The translations under genes were made by a program, and so were the position numbers. Below, piece after piece: positions 1 through 10,514 of a stretch of 64,000 nucleotides of DNA; position 1 is the stretch's first letter; the number at the start of each line of letters is the position of its first letter. Under the pieces are notes generated by a model. That model was not told the DNA's origin, ran no database searches, and saw only the letters and a program-made list of their open reading frames with translations. Origin of the DNA: a virus; the IMG/VR virus record IMGVR_UViG_3300028275_000013, positions 24,238 through 88,237 of that record. One strand, given 5' to 3'.

Positions 1-303
1 TGTTTGGACAATGTTTACAAAGTTGCATCAGTTTCCATAGCACAGACAAGTGTTCCTGGAATTGGAGTAACAAATGTGTCAAGAGTGATTGTAAGTGTCT
101 TAGGTTATAATGGATTATCTGGAATGGGATATAGTGCTTTCTATGGCGAATATAGTTGGGGTAAAATAAATACCACTGTTAGAAAGAGACCAAAATCTTT
201 TACTTCATACACAAATAATGGAATATCAGGTTTGTCAACATCTGCGGTTATCCAAAGAATTAATCCTTTGAGATATGTTGGTTATTCAACTACTTTACAA
301 TAA
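1..303 (+). CDS. C-terminal fragment of a virion structural protein
   Basis: The frame is open from the first base of the window, so only the last 100 codons are seen and the true start lies upstream. The residues are rich in Ser, Thr, Gly and Tyr with alternating beta-like patterns, as in phage tail and baseplate proteins. The gene ends 29 bases before gp8, and an ATAAATA late-type motif follows it. I do not recognise a named family. A baseplate or tail role is inferred only from position and composition. Confidence 0.6.
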   Translation, partial: CLDNVYKVASVSIAQTSVPGIGVTNVSRVIVSVLGYNGLSGMGYSAFYGEYSWGKINTTVRKRPKSFTSYTNNGISGLSTSAVIQRINPLRYVGYSTTLQ

Positions 304-307
304 TATT

Positions 308-320
308 CATAAATAAATAA
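308..320 (+). promoter_or_regulatory. late-type promoter motif for gp8
   Basis: Two overlapping ATAAATA copies lie 13-24 bases before the gp8 start. This resembles the T4 late promoter -10 (TATAAATA) read by the gp55 sigma factor encoded in this window. Confidence 0.5.
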
Positions 321-332
321 AAAAACGGCAAA

Positions 333-1889
333 ATGTCTGCAATTATAACTGATCAAATTAGAATATTAAACGCAAAAAACTTTGTTGCGGCAGCAACTTC
401 TTCTGCAAACGGTTATTATACTTTTGTAGGTTTACCGAATGCAACAAATTATGATTCTAATTGGGACTCTGTTCCACCATCGCCAAAAGATAATTTTGAT
501 CAGGAAAATGATTATTGGGACACTATAATTGCATTAAAAAAGATTTTGCCGGGTGATGTCAGACAGGTAATAAGAAAAATTACTTGGAGTTCTGGAACTG
601 TCTATGATATGTATAGACATGATATTAGTAGAACAAATTTATCAGTACCTTCAAATGCAACTAGTTTATATGCATCAAATTTTTATGTAGTTAATAGTGA
701 TTATAGAGTTTATATATGTCTTTATAATGGTGTTGACCCAGAAAATCCAAAAGGAAAACCTTCTTTAGACGAACCAACTTTTACTGATTTAGAGCCAAGA
801 TCTGCTGGCGATAGTGAAGATGGTTACATCTGGAAATACTTATATACTATTAAACCGAATGAATTAGTGAAGTTTGAATCTACTAATTTTATTCCAGTTC
901 CCTCTGATTGGGAGACAAACAGCGATTATTCTGCAGTTAGAAATAACGCGGAAGTGAGCGGTCAAATTAAAATTGTAACAGTTACTAATAGAGGAACTGG
1001 AATTGGTACTGCAGGAAGAACATACACTAGGGTTCCTATAAATGGAGATGGAACTGGAGCAGAATGTACCATAGTGATTAATAGCGACTCTAGAGTACAA
1101 TCCGCTATTATTACAAATGGCGGTTCTGGATACTCATATGGAACTGTAAATTTATCTGCCGGAGGAGTTCCCGCTGGATCAACACCTCCAGTTTTTGATG
1201 TCATTATTCCTCCCCAAAATGGCCATGGATACGACATTTATAGAGAATTGGGTGCGTATAGAGTTTTAGTATATTCTAGAATAGAAAATGATTTAGAAAA
1301 TCCAGATTTTATTGTTGGTAATCAAATTGCAAGGGTTGGAATAGTAGAAAATCCGTTAGCGTTTGGATCAAATCAAATTTTAAATAAAGACAAATCTAGT
1401 GCTTTATCTGCATTAAAACTTGTTGGAATCGCTTATAGTACTGCGAATTTTATTTACGATAGCGTTATCACTCAAACAATAGGAATAGGATCTACAGCTG
1501 TAGGTAGAGTTGTTTCTTATGATAAAAATACTGGTGTTTTAAAATATTGGCAGGATAGAACTTTAGTTGGATTTAATAGTGATGGTACAAAAAACCCAAA
1601 TTCAATTTATGGATTTAAAATGCATAGGTTTACATCATCTCCAAGCACAGGTGGATCTTTGACCATTAATTCCTCAGGTATAAGTGGATTAGGAATTGAT
1701 ACTTCATTTACTGGTGTATCTACTACAATAAATAATAGAAAGTATTATGTCGGTCAAACATTTATTAATGGTGTTTCTGATCCAGAAGTAAAAAAATATT
1801 CTGGAAACATTATATATGTTGATAACAGACCTTCTATAACTAGGTCATCAAATCAAAAAGAAGATATCAAAGTCATTTTGCAATTCTAA
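333..1889 (+). CDS. 8: baseplate wedge subunit gp8
   Basis: This is a homolog of T4 gp8, a subunit of the baseplate wedge. The N-terminal part has the gp8-like layout of a short strand followed by a Trp/Pro-rich stretch (WDSVPPSP, YWDTIIALKKILP). A central block (VYICLYNGVDPENP, then DGYIWKYLYTI) matches the T4 gp8 core. The C-terminus (IIYVDNRPSITRSSNQKEDIKVILQF region) matches the T4 end with its MENRPP and EEINILF features. At 518 residues it is longer than T4 gp8 (334). Part of the excess is a Gly-rich beta module at residues 220-280 with GSGY-type repeats. The giant structural gene follows after 6 bases. Confidence 0.9.
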   Translation: MSAIITDQIRILNAKNFVAAATSSANGYYTFVGLPNATNYDSNWDSVPPSPKDNFDQENDYWDTIIALKKILPGDVRQVIRKITWSSGTVYDMYRHDISRTNLSVPSNATSLYASNFYVVNSDYRVYICLYNGVDPENPKGKPSLDEPTFTDLEPRSAGDSEDGYIWKYLYTIKPNELVKFESTNFIPVPSDWETNSDYSAVRNNAEVSGQIKIVTVTNRGTGIGTAGRTYTRVPINGDGTGAECTIVINSDSRVQSAIITNGGSGYSYGTVNLSAGGVPAGSTPPVFDVIIPPQNGHGYDIYRELGAYRVLVYSRIENDLENPDFIVGNQIARVGIVENPLAFGSNQILNKDKSSALSALKLVGIAYSTANFIYDSVITQTIGIGSTAVGRVVSYDKNTGVLKYWQDRTLVGFNSDGTKNPNSIYGFKMHRFTSSPSTGGSLTINSSGISGLGIDTSFTGVSTTINNRKYYVGQTFINGVSDPEVKKYSGNIIYVDNRPSITRSSNQKEDIKVILQF

Positions 1890-1895
1890 AGAATC

Positions 1896-4800
1896 ATGCC
1901 ACAGCAAACCAACCTTAATGTTTCTCCATATTTTGATGACTTTGACCCAGAAAGTCAATATTATAAAGTTTTATTTAAACCCGGTTATCCAGTTCAAGCT
2001 AGAGAATTAACCACTCTTCAATCATTATTACAAAATCAAATTGAAAAATTTGGAAATCATTTTTTCAAAGAAGGATCTATTGTAATTCCCGGAAATATTA
2101 ATTATATTGACAACTATTATGCAGTAGAAATTCAAGAAAGTTATCTTGGTATTAATGTAATAGAATATCTTCCTTATTTGATAGGGAAGACAATTCGTGG
2201 CGTAAATAGTGGAGTTAGAGCTGTAGTTGTTGGTGTTTTAGATTTTTCTAATTCGGAAAGAAATAATAACACTTTATATGTTAATTTTTTAAATTCAGAT
2301 CTACTATCAAATAGTTATCAAGGATTTGGTTCGAATGAAGTTTTGCTGGTGGAAGATGGGATATCAGAGCAAAGCACTATTTTTGGAGATAAAAATGTAA
2401 TAATTCAACAAAATGAAGGATTTGCCGCTACAATTTTATCAAATCCAAACTCAATAGGATCAGCAGTAAATATTTCCGAAGGTGTTTACTACCTTAGAGG
2501 TCATTTTGTTACTGTAGATGATCAAACTATTTTATTAGATCAATATTCAAATTATCCAAGCTATAGAGTTGGACTAGAAATATTTGAGAGTATTATAACT
2601 CCCGATGATGATATTGATTTAAATGATAATGCCCAAGGATTTTCAAATTACGCTGCACCTGGAGCAGATCGATTATCAATTCAAGCAATACTTTCAAAAA
2701 TTCCTTTAAATGTAGAAAATCCAGAAGCTACTCCAAACTTTGTTCAACTTTTAGAAGTTAGAAATGGTATAATACAAAAACAAATTAATAATCCAGATTA
2801 TAATATTCTTGAAAAAGAATTTGCAAGAAGAACTTATGATGAATCTGGAAATTATTATGTAAAATCCCCATCTCTCTCCGTTAAAGAAACTTTAGATGAT
2901 TTAAAGGGAAATGGTGGCGTATTTAAAGATAATCAAGTAACATATAATAATAACAAAGCTTCTGATGATTTAGGTACTTATATAATTTCTCCACTTAAAG
3001 CATTTGTGAGTGGATATGAGATAGATGTTGTAGGAACAACATATTTGGATTTTGAAAAACCAAGAACAACAAAACTATTACAAAATCAAAGCGTAAATTA
3101 TGTAACAGGTCCAACATATACTTTAAATAGAGTCTATGGATCACCATCTCTAGGAATATCAACATCTTATACTGTAAGTTTAAGAGATTCTAGAGTAGGG
3201 ACAAATCAAACCAACTCTTCGGGAAAAGAAATAGGTCTTGCAAGAGTTTATGATTTTGCATTAGAATCTGGATCATATAATACTTCTCAACCAGATTCTA
3301 ATGAATGGGATATTTCTTTGTATGATATACAAACTTATACAGAAATTTCATTAAATGAACCTATTAGTTTAACTACACCCACTTATATTAAGGGTAAGTC
3401 TAGTGGTGCTGTTGGATTTTTAAGATATGACGCATCTAATTCGGGAATTATCACCGCATATAATACAAAAGGTACTTTTGTAATTGGTGAAAGATTAATT
3501 TTTGATGGTATAGAAAATACTAGAGTTTCTACAGCAATCACGGCATATTCAACAAATGATGTTAAATCCCTTTATGGTATTGTTGGAAGCGGATCTACAT
3601 TCACATCTGATATAAAATTATCTACAATCTCAGATGTTGGTCAAGTTAAAATTACTGCTACTGGTGGTGGAATAAGCACGGTAACATCATCTAATTATAT
3701 TTTTACTGGAATTGCTACAGTAGGAAACATTGTAGCTTTTTCAAATCCAGGACTTTCTGTAAATACTTTTGCAAAAATTAATTCAGTATCTCAAAGTTCT
3801 ATTACAATATCTGGCGTTACTACTGTCAGTGGAGTCTGTGATGGTGGTTTACCGACTTCAGATATAAATCCAAGTGATTTTAGAATATTATATTCTAATT
3901 TCCAATCTTCTTTAGATAATAATTTATATACAACATTACCAAATAGAAATGTTGCTTCCGTAGATTTAACCGAATCTTCATTGACGGTGAGAAATCAATA
4001 TAATGTGACAATTACATCAAATTCAACAAACACAGTATCTGCAGAATCAGATGAAACTTTCTTACCATTTGATGAAGAAAGATATGTTTTAATTACAGAT
4101 TCTGGATTAACTGAAAGTTTAAGCTCAGATAAACTTGTCTTTGGTAATGGTGGAAGAGAATTGACAATAAATGGGCTCCAAACAAGTTCTGGCACCGGAA
4201 GACTAATAGGTACTTTAAGAAAAATTGATATTAAATCGAAAGTTAAAAATAAAAATAGAATTAAAACAATTATTGTAGACAAGTCAAAATATCAATATTC
4301 TGGAGTTGGAGCAACTACAAACAATGATGGTTTAACATATGGAACTTATCCATATGGAACAAGAGTTCAGGATGAGGATATTTGTTTATTAGAACCTGAT
4401 GTAACTAAATTATACGGAATATACGAATCTAATGATACTTCAGAACCAGAACTACCAAATTTAACATTAACAACTATCGAGGGCCCAACTAATAAGACAG
4501 ATGATTTATTAATTGGAGAAGAATTTGTTGGATCTATAAGTGGTGCTGTTGGTGTTTATGCAGAAAAATTAAATTCAATAAAAATATCATATATCTCTAG
4601 AAATTCTAATAGATTCAGAATTGACGAAACAATCACTTTCAAAGAATCCGGAATAACAGCAGTTATAACTTCTTCTGATGCAGGTGATAATAATGTCACC
4701 ACAAATTATATTTTTGATAATGGTCAAAGAAACACGATATATGATTATTCTAGAATAACTAGAAAATCTGCAGCAAAAGAACCAATTAGAAAATTAAAAA

Positions 4801-7550
4801 TTGTATTTGAGTCTGCAAGTTTTTTGTCTTCTGATGATGGCAATATAACAACTGCAAATTCTTATAACCAATTTGATTATTGTGACATACCTTCCGTCAA
4901 TGGTATTAGGAATAGTGATATTTTAGATATTAGACCAAGAGTTTCTGAATTTACAGTTACAACATCTTCATTATCTCCATTTGAATTTAGATCTAGAAGT
5001 TTTACTTCTAGTGGAAATTCTGCATCTAATGTTTTGGCTTCCGATGAATCTATTTTATTAAATTATTCTTATTATTTACCAAGAGTAGATAAAATTTATT
5101 TAACTAAAGATGGAATATTCCAGTTAAATAAAGGGGAACCTGCAGATAATCCACAACCACCAATTGGAATTGAAGATGCTTTAGATATAGCAACTATTAC
5201 ATTACCAGCATATTTGTGCGACATAAACGATGCAAGTCTAAATCTTGCCGAACACAAGAGATATAGAATGAAAGATATCTATTCTCTTGAGAATAGAATT
5301 AAAAATTTAGAGTATTATACTTCACTTTCTTTATTAGAAACAGATACTTCAAATCTTTTTATTAGAGATGTCAATGGTTTAAATCGTTTTAAATCTGGAT
5401 TTTTTGTTGATGACTTTTCTACAACATCTTCACAGAAAAAAGTAACAATAGTAAAGAACAGTATTGATGTTGCTAACTCGGAACTAAGACCTTCACCATA
5501 TAATACATTAGTTGATTTAGTTTTAGGGTCAAATTCTCTTATTGGATTAGGTGTAACTTCAAATTCTCAAGTAGATTCTAGGTATGTTACAGACTTAATA
5601 GGAACTAACATCAAAAAAACAAATGATATAATTACCTTAGATTATTTGGAAGTGGAAGAAATAAATCAACCATATGCAACTAGAGTAGAAAGTGTTGCTC
5701 CATACAGAGTTGGTTATTATGGCGGAACAATCAATCTTGCCCCATCTTCAGATGTTTGGGTTGATGTCGTAAGACTTGTTGCAAATTCAACAGAAGTGGC
5801 AACAAATTATATTCAGTCAGAATCTCAAATTACTGCTTCAGAATTAGATAAACAAACTGGATTTGGACCAGTAACTTGGGGATCTTGGGAAACTGTCTGG
5901 ACAGGTTCAACTACAGCAAAAGATTCAAGAACAGTTAATGTTGGATATTACATCATTAAAGAAGATTTAGAGACAATAACTAAAACTGGCACAAGTACAA
6001 GAAGTGGTATTAGAAAAATTACTAAAGAAGATACTAAGTATGTTTCTTTAGGTGATACTGTTCTAAGTTCTGATATAAGTCCTTTCATGAGGTCTAGGAA
6101 TATTGAATTTGTTGCCAAGAGATTAAAACCACTAACAAGAGTTTACACATTCTTTAGTGGTCTTGATGTTAATAAATTTATAGTTCCAAAACTATTAGAA
6201 ATTAGCATGGTTTCAGGAACATTCCAAGTGGGTGAAACTGTACAGGGTGTTGTTAGTGATGGAGCTGAGATTTTAGGAGTTCAATCTTCTACACCAAAGA
6301 TTACTTTTAGAGTGGCAAATTCAAATCATAAATATGGACCTTACAATTCACCAACAGAAATCTTTACAAAAGATCCATATAACTCAGTACAAGACATTCC
6401 AACAAATTATTCATCAACTTCAACGATTTTAAATATTGATACCTTTAGTCTTTCACAACAAGCTCTTGGCGATTTCTTTGGATTTATTCAAACTGGAATG
6501 AGACTTAGAGGAAATACAAGTGGCGCAGAAGCAGTAATAACGAATATTAGATTAATTACTGATGTCAATGGTGTAATAATAGGATCTTTCTTTATCCCAA
6601 ATCCAAATGTTTTCGGAAATCCAAGTTTCCAAACAGGCACAAAACTTTTCAGAATAACAAGTAGCTCAACTAATTCTTTAATTGATTCTACAATTACAAG
6701 TGCGGAAGAAAGATTTTATTCTGAAGGTAAAATTAATAGGGTACAAGAAAATATATTATCTGTCAGAACTGCTAGAACTGAAACTCAAACCATAATAGAA
6801 AGTAGATCTGAGGTTTCTACTGGACCGGTTGCAGTGGTCGCAACAACTATTGTTGGAAATACTTTACCAGAACCACAACCACAACCACAACCAGAACCTC
6901 AACCACAACCACAACCAACACCAACACCGGTGTTCCCATCGCCAATTGATAATCAACCCACTCCATCGTGGACACCTGATCCAGGACCAACGACACAACC
7001 ACCACCACTCGATGATATTCCAGGACCAACGACAGATCCAGGTCCAGTGAAACCTGTTGAACCAAAATCAACTGCTGGTATCAAATTCTTAAATGTAAAT
7101 GCAGGTGGATTAGTATATGGTCAGCGTGGTATTGGTGGGGATAAATTTGTAGCAGGTCTTTTTGGTAAGAAACTTCAAGGTAGCAATCAACCATATTATT
7201 CGGTTCCTCTAACAACAATTAAATATAATGGTAAAGAAGTTACTTATGGAGAACTCAAGAAGAAAATTGGTGCCAATAAAGCAGAACAAGCGTTTAATGC
7301 ACAAGGTGCAAAAGTTACTCCAACCGATAAAAATTATGCAGCATTATCTACTCAACTAAAAGAAAGTAATCAAGCAAAAGGCATGATTCCTACAACACAA
7401 AATAGTCCATCATTAGGACAACCAGCTAAGCAAATACAAAAAGATTTTGTAAGAGATGTAAGAGTAACAGGTCCAAACGGTCTTACCACTGTAATACCAA
7501 ACGCAATCACAGTTTCACCAGTAAATAATAAGAAAAAAGGTAAAAAATAA
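1896..7550 (+). CDS. giant DUF4815-type baseplate/tail structural protein
   Basis: This 1884-residue protein begins with the block typical of DUF4815 proteins of T4-like marine phages (YFDDFDPESQYYKVLFKPGY, then QARELTTLQSLLQNQIEKFG). The middle is a long series of beta-rich segments with phrases such as GAVGFLRYD and GETVQGVVSDGAEILG, which look like repeated small beta domains. Residues 1650-1725 form a low-complexity Pro/Gln linker. A separate C-terminal domain of about 150 residues follows and ends in a Lys-rich tail. It sits between gp8 and another large structural gene, where T4 carries gp9-gp12, so a wedge, fibre-connector or fibre role is likely. The exact function is unknown. Confidence 0.8.
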   Translation: MPQQTNLNVSPYFDDFDPESQYYKVLFKPGYPVQARELTTLQSLLQNQIEKFGNHFFKEGSIVIPGNINYIDNYYAVEIQESYLGINVIEYLPYLIGKTIRGVNSGVRAVVVGVLDFSNSERNNNTLYVNFLNSDLLSNSYQGFGSNEVLLVEDGISEQSTIFGDKNVIIQQNEGFAATILSNPNSIGSAVNISEGVYYLRGHFVTVDDQTILLDQYSNYPSYRVGLEIFESIITPDDDIDLNDNAQGFSNYAAPGADRLSIQAILSKIPLNVENPEATPNFVQLLEVRNGIIQKQINNPDYNILEKEFARRTYDESGNYYVKSPSLSVKETLDDLKGNGGVFKDNQVTYNNNKASDDLGTYIISPLKAFVSGYEIDVVGTTYLDFEKPRTTKLLQNQSVNYVTGPTYTLNRVYGSPSLGISTSYTVSLRDSRVGTNQTNSSGKEIGLARVYDFALESGSYNTSQPDSNEWDISLYDIQTYTEISLNEPISLTTPTYIKGKSSGAVGFLRYDASNSGIITAYNTKGTFVIGERLIFDGIENTRVSTAITAYSTNDVKSLYGIVGSGSTFTSDIKLSTISDVGQVKITATGGGISTVTSSNYIFTGIATVGNIVAFSNPGLSVNTFAKINSVSQSSITISGVTTVSGVCDGGLPTSDINPSDFRILYSNFQSSLDNNLYTTLPNRNVASVDLTESSLTVRNQYNVTITSNSTNTVSAESDETFLPFDEERYVLITDSGLTESLSSDKLVFGNGGRELTINGLQTSSGTGRLIGTLRKIDIKSKVKNKNRIKTIIVDKSKYQYSGVGATTNNDGLTYGTYPYGTRVQDEDICLLEPDVTKLYGIYESNDTSEPELPNLTLTTIEGPTNKTDDLLIGEEFVGSISGAVGVYAEKLNSIKISYISRNSNRFRIDETITFKESGITAVITSSDAGDNNVTTNYIFDNGQRNTIYDYSRITRKSAAKEPIRKLKIVFESASFLSSDDGNITTANSYNQFDYCDIPSVNGIRNSDILDIRPRVSEFTVTTSSLSPFEFRSRSFTSSGNSASNVLASDESILLNYSYYLPRVDKIYLTKDGIFQLNKGEPADNPQPPIGIEDALDIATITLPAYLCDINDASLNLAEHKRYRMKDIYSLENRIKNLEYYTSLSLLETDTSNLFIRDVNGLNRFKSGFFVDDFSTTSSQKKVTIVKNSIDVANSELRPSPYNTLVDLVLGSNSLIGLGVTSNSQVDSRYVTDLIGTNIKKTNDIITLDYLEVEEINQPYATRVESVAPYRVGYYGGTINLAPSSDVWVDVVRLVANSTEVATNYIQSESQITASELDKQTGFGPVTWGSWETVWTGSTTAKDSRTVNVGYYIIKEDLETITKTGTSTRSGIRKITKEDTKYVSLGDTVLSSDISPFMRSRNIEFVAKRLKPLTRVYTFFSGLDVNKFIVPKLLEISMVSGTFQVGETVQGVVSDGAEILGVQSSTPKITFRVANSNHKYGPYNSPTEIFTKDPYNSVQDIPTNYSSTSTILNIDTFSLSQQALGDFFGFIQTGMRLRGNTSGAEAVITNIRLITDVNGVIIGSFFIPNPNVFGNPSFQTGTKLFRITSSSTNSLIDSTITSAEERFYSEGKINRVQENILSVRTARTETQTIIESRSEVSTGPVAVVATTIVGNTLPEPQPQPQPEPQPQPQPTPTPVFPSPIDNQPTPSWTPDPGPTTQPPPLDDIPGPTTDPGPVKPVEPKSTAGIKFLNVNAGGLVYGQRGIGGDKFVAGLFGKKLQGSNQPYYSVPLTTIKYNGKEVTYGELKKKIGANKAEQAFNAQGAKVTPTDKNYAALSTQLKESNQAKGMIPTTQNSPSLGQPAKQIQKDFVRDVRVTGPNGLTTVIPNAITVSPVNNKKKGKK
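6868..6945 (+). repeat. Pro-Gln low-complexity coding repeat
   Basis: Near-perfect CCACAA and CCAGAA hexamer repeats encode a Pro-Gln/Glu linker inside the giant structural protein. Similar Pro-rich coding continues to about 7070. The repeat explains the His- and Val-rich shadow frames in this stretch. Confidence 0.85.
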
Positions 7551-7565
7551 CTAAGTAAAATGAGA

Positions 7566-7575
7566 AATAAATATA
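7566..7575 (+). promoter_or_regulatory. late-type promoter motif
   Basis: AATAAATATA lies in the 62-base gap before the 833-residue structural gene, about 38 bases upstream of its start. Confidence 0.45.
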
Positions 7576-7612
7576 TCATAGTGGAGTTATCGTCCAACAA
7601 TTAACAATTAAA

Positions 7613-10114
7613 ATGAAAATAATAGATCCTTTAGCACAATCTTTTTATGTAGAACCTGACAGCGGTATTTTTGTAACTTCTGTTGATTTATATTTTTACT
7701 CCAGAGATGCGGAACTTCCAGTTACAGTTCAATTGAGACCAATGCAGTTGGGTGTACCTACAAATGAAGTTTATCCATTTGGAGAGGTTGTTATTGATCC
7801 AAAAAATGTAAACATTTCTGCGGACGCATCAGTTCCAACTAGAGTTACATTTGATTCGCCAATTTATTTGGCGGGAAAACAATTTCATGCTTTAGCCATA
7901 CTTTCAAATTCTAGTGTATATAATGTATGGATTGCTAGATTATCAGAAGTTGAAGTTAGTACTTCAAATCTTACAGAAGATCAACAAGTACTAGTTTCGA
8001 AGCAACCTCTGAGTGGATCTTTATTTAAATCGCAAAATGGATCTACTTGGACTCCAAGCCAATTGGAAGATTTAAAGTTTAAATTATACAGAGCAAATTT
8101 CGTTGGAAGTGGAAATATAAATTTCTATAATCCAGATCTAAGTGTTGGAAATGGTCAGGTTGCAACTTTAGTCAAGGATTCTTTAGAAATTGCATCTAAA
8201 AAAATTAAAGTAGGTATAGGAACAACTATTGCAGATTCAAAACTACCATCTCCAGGTAATACGATAATTCAACAAAATAGCAATGCAACTGGCAATTTTG
8301 TTGGATCAGCTGGTTCTGCATTTAGCACTTTAGGAATTATTAATTCTGGTATAGGTTATACTCCATCATCAGGCAGTTATCTTTTTACAAATGTTTCATT
8401 GAATAGTATAACAGGTTCTGGAAGAGATGCCGCAGCAGATATAACAATATCCAATGGTGTTGCTGTCGCAGCAACAATTTCAAATGGAGGAACTGGTTAT
8501 TCTGTTGGAGATGTTCTTGGTATTACTACTATTGGATCTAAAAACTTAGGTAGAAATTTAAGATTGTCGGTATCTCAAATTTCTGGCGTAAATGAATTAA
8601 TAATAGATCAAGTGCAAGGAGAATATTTAACCGGAATAGGAAAAACTATTAGATTTATTAATAATTTAGGAATTACTACTGATTTAAATGGAACTGGTGG
8701 AAATGTTACTATACCCACAGATGGTATAATAACTTTATCTGATGGACTACATTTAAAAGTTAATCATAAGAATCATGGAATGAACTCTGCAAATAATTTG
8801 GTTGCCGTTTCAAATGTAGTATCAGACTTAAAACCAACTAAATTATTTGCAAATTATTCAGCAACATCAAATGATGATATTCAAGTAGAAAGTGTAACAA
8901 TCGCAAACTTTCAAACTTTTGAAAATGTATCGGTAGGAGCTACGAATCCAGGATATATTAAAATTGAAGATGAAATTATTTCTTATACAGGCGTAAATTC
9001 GACAACATCTCCACCAAAATTAACAGGAATTACAAGGGGTGTTGATCAAACTAAATCATTTATTCATGATGCAGGGAGTTTAATTTATAAGTATGAGTTG
9101 TCTGGAGTTTCTTTAAGAAGAATTAACAAAACTCATGATTTATCGAACGCCACTGTTTCTAATCCACTTGATTTGGATTACTATCATATAAAACTTGATA
9201 TGTCCGATCAAAATTCTACAATGACGAATAGATCTACATCCACGGGACATCCAAAACTATTTTTAAATGAAACTAAATCAACTGGCGGAAGTTCTATAAA
9301 CGCCACACAAAATATTCCTTTTGAACTTGCAAAACCAATAGTTCAAACTATGACATTAAGAGGAACTAATGTCAATGCATCAATCAGATCAGTTTCAGGA
9401 AGTAGCATAGGTGGAAATGAAATTTCATTCATAGATCAAGGTTTTGAGCAAATTAACTTGAATGCGACTAATTATTTTTCAACCCCAAGAGTCGTTTCTT
9501 CAAAAGTAAATGAATCTTCAAAACTTACAAATTTACCAGCAAACAAATCATTCACTCTTAACTTAAATCTATCCACAACAAATGCATATATTTCTCCAGT
9601 GATTGATTTGGATAGAGTTGCTGTGATGTTTATTTCAAACAGAGTAAATAATCCAATATCAAACTATATAACTGACAATAGAACATCAACTTTAGAAGGA
9701 GATCCATCATCATTTGTTTATGCAACTAAACCAATATCACTAGAGACTCCGGCATCATCTATTAAAGTTTATATGAATGCTTATATTAATACCCAAAATG
9801 ATATCAGATGTTTTTATTCAATTACAGATGATCCAAACTCGGAGATGATTTATTATCCATTCCCAGGATATAAAAACTTAACTTCAACTGGAGAAATTAT
9901 TAATTTAGCAAACAATGATGGATCTCCAGATAAAATGGTATCAAAAACAGATGTCATTGGATTTGATGGTGATATTTTAGACTTTAGGGAGTATGAATTC
10001 ACAATTGATAATCTTCCACCATTTAGATATTTTGGTATTAAATTTGTTGGAACTTCAACAAATCAAGCATATCCACCTAGAGTTAAAGATTTAAGAGTTA
10101 TTGCTTTAGCATGA
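7613..10114 (+). CDS. large virion structural protein (DPLAQ-type)
   Basis: This 833-residue protein opens with a beta domain (DPLAQSFYV, then GIFVTSVDLYFYSRD) of a type I associate with the C-terminal part of DUF4815-type proteins in other T4-like phages. It may be the second half of a structural unit that is a single chain elsewhere. Residues 244-302 hold Gly-rich GIGYT/GTGYS repeats like those in gp14 and gp8. Residues 440-496 hold a module (YIKIEDEIISYTG, then RGVDQT) also found at the C-terminus of gp15. There are no membrane segments. It is probably a baseplate or fibre-attachment component made late. Confidence 0.75.
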   Translation: MKIIDPLAQSFYVEPDSGIFVTSVDLYFYSRDAELPVTVQLRPMQLGVPTNEVYPFGEVVIDPKNVNISADASVPTRVTFDSPIYLAGKQFHALAILSNSSVYNVWIARLSEVEVSTSNLTEDQQVLVSKQPLSGSLFKSQNGSTWTPSQLEDLKFKLYRANFVGSGNINFYNPDLSVGNGQVATLVKDSLEIASKKIKVGIGTTIADSKLPSPGNTIIQQNSNATGNFVGSAGSAFSTLGIINSGIGYTPSSGSYLFTNVSLNSITGSGRDAAADITISNGVAVAATISNGGTGYSVGDVLGITTIGSKNLGRNLRLSVSQISGVNELIIDQVQGEYLTGIGKTIRFINNLGITTDLNGTGGNVTIPTDGIITLSDGLHLKVNHKNHGMNSANNLVAVSNVVSDLKPTKLFANYSATSNDDIQVESVTIANFQTFENVSVGATNPGYIKIEDEIISYTGVNSTTSPPKLTGITRGVDQTKSFIHDAGSLIYKYELSGVSLRRINKTHDLSNATVSNPLDLDYYHIKLDMSDQNSTMTNRSTSTGHPKLFLNETKSTGGSSINATQNIPFELAKPIVQTMTLRGTNVNASIRSVSGSSIGGNEISFIDQGFEQINLNATNYFSTPRVVSSKVNESSKLTNLPANKSFTLNLNLSTTNAYISPVIDLDRVAVMFISNRVNNPISNYITDNRTSTLEGDPSSFVYATKPISLETPASSIKVYMNAYINTQNDIRCFYSITDDPNSEMIYYPFPGYKNLTSTGEIINLANNDGSPDKMVSKTDVIGFDGDILDFREYEFTIDNLPPFRYFGIKFVGTSTNQAYPPRVKDLRVIALA

Positions 10115-10120
10115 TAAACT

Positions 10121-10348
10121 ATGAGTCATTCAAAAATTACAGGCCATTCAAATTTAATAAGAGACGATAAAACTCAAGCGGTAGTTAATACTAGTATGTC
10201 AGATTACAATGCGTATATTTTGCAAAAGAAATTAAAAGAAAAAGAGAATCTAAAAATACAATCCCTTGAAGAAAATGTTGCTAATATGAAAAGTGATCTT
10301 GATGAAATAAAAAGTTTACTAAGGAGTTTGTTAAATGAATCCAGATAG
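10121..10348 (+). CDS. small coiled-coil protein
   Basis: A 75-residue protein starting 6 bases after the preceding stop. Residues 30-75 are a strongly charged heptad-like helix (QKKLKEKENLKIQSLEENV), so a coiled coil is likely. It overlaps the next small gene by 14 bases. Its place between tail structural genes and gp13 suggests a small assembly or virion role. I do not recognise the family. Confidence 0.6.
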   Translation: MSHSKITGHSNLIRDDKTQAVVNTSMSDYNAYILQKKLKEKENLKIQSLEENVANMKSDLDEIKSLLRSLLNESR

Positions 10349-10514
10349 TATAGAACTTGAAAATTTAAGCAAAAGTTTTGAATACTTTAAAGTTGCTTCA
10401 GAAATAGATAGTATATCTAATATTGAAGATGCAAAAAATATTGCTAAATGTTATTATAAGTTATATTTAAAGCAACAAGAGGTTGTATCTCAACTTTTAA
10501 TATCTAAATCATAA
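10335..10514 (+). CDS. small hypothetical protein
   Basis: A 59-codon frame starts inside the end of the preceding coiled-coil gene and runs to a stop overlapping the ATAAATA motif before gp13. The product is predicted to be helical and mixed-charge (MNPDSIELENLSKSFEYF). The coupled overlap and the way it fills the gap exactly support a real gene. Function unknown. Confidence 0.5.
   Translation: MNPDSIELENLSKSFEYFKVASEIDSISNIEDAKNIAKCYYKLYLKQQEVVSQLLISKS

Noticed and set aside
6868-6945. Tandem repeats considered as a CRISPR array or satellite
   Set aside because: The unit is a 6-base codon repeat with no spacers and lies within an open coding frame.
6829-7071. His/Asn-rich and Val-rich frames over the Pro-Gln linker
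   Set aside because: They are frame-shifted readings of a simple CCACAA repeat.
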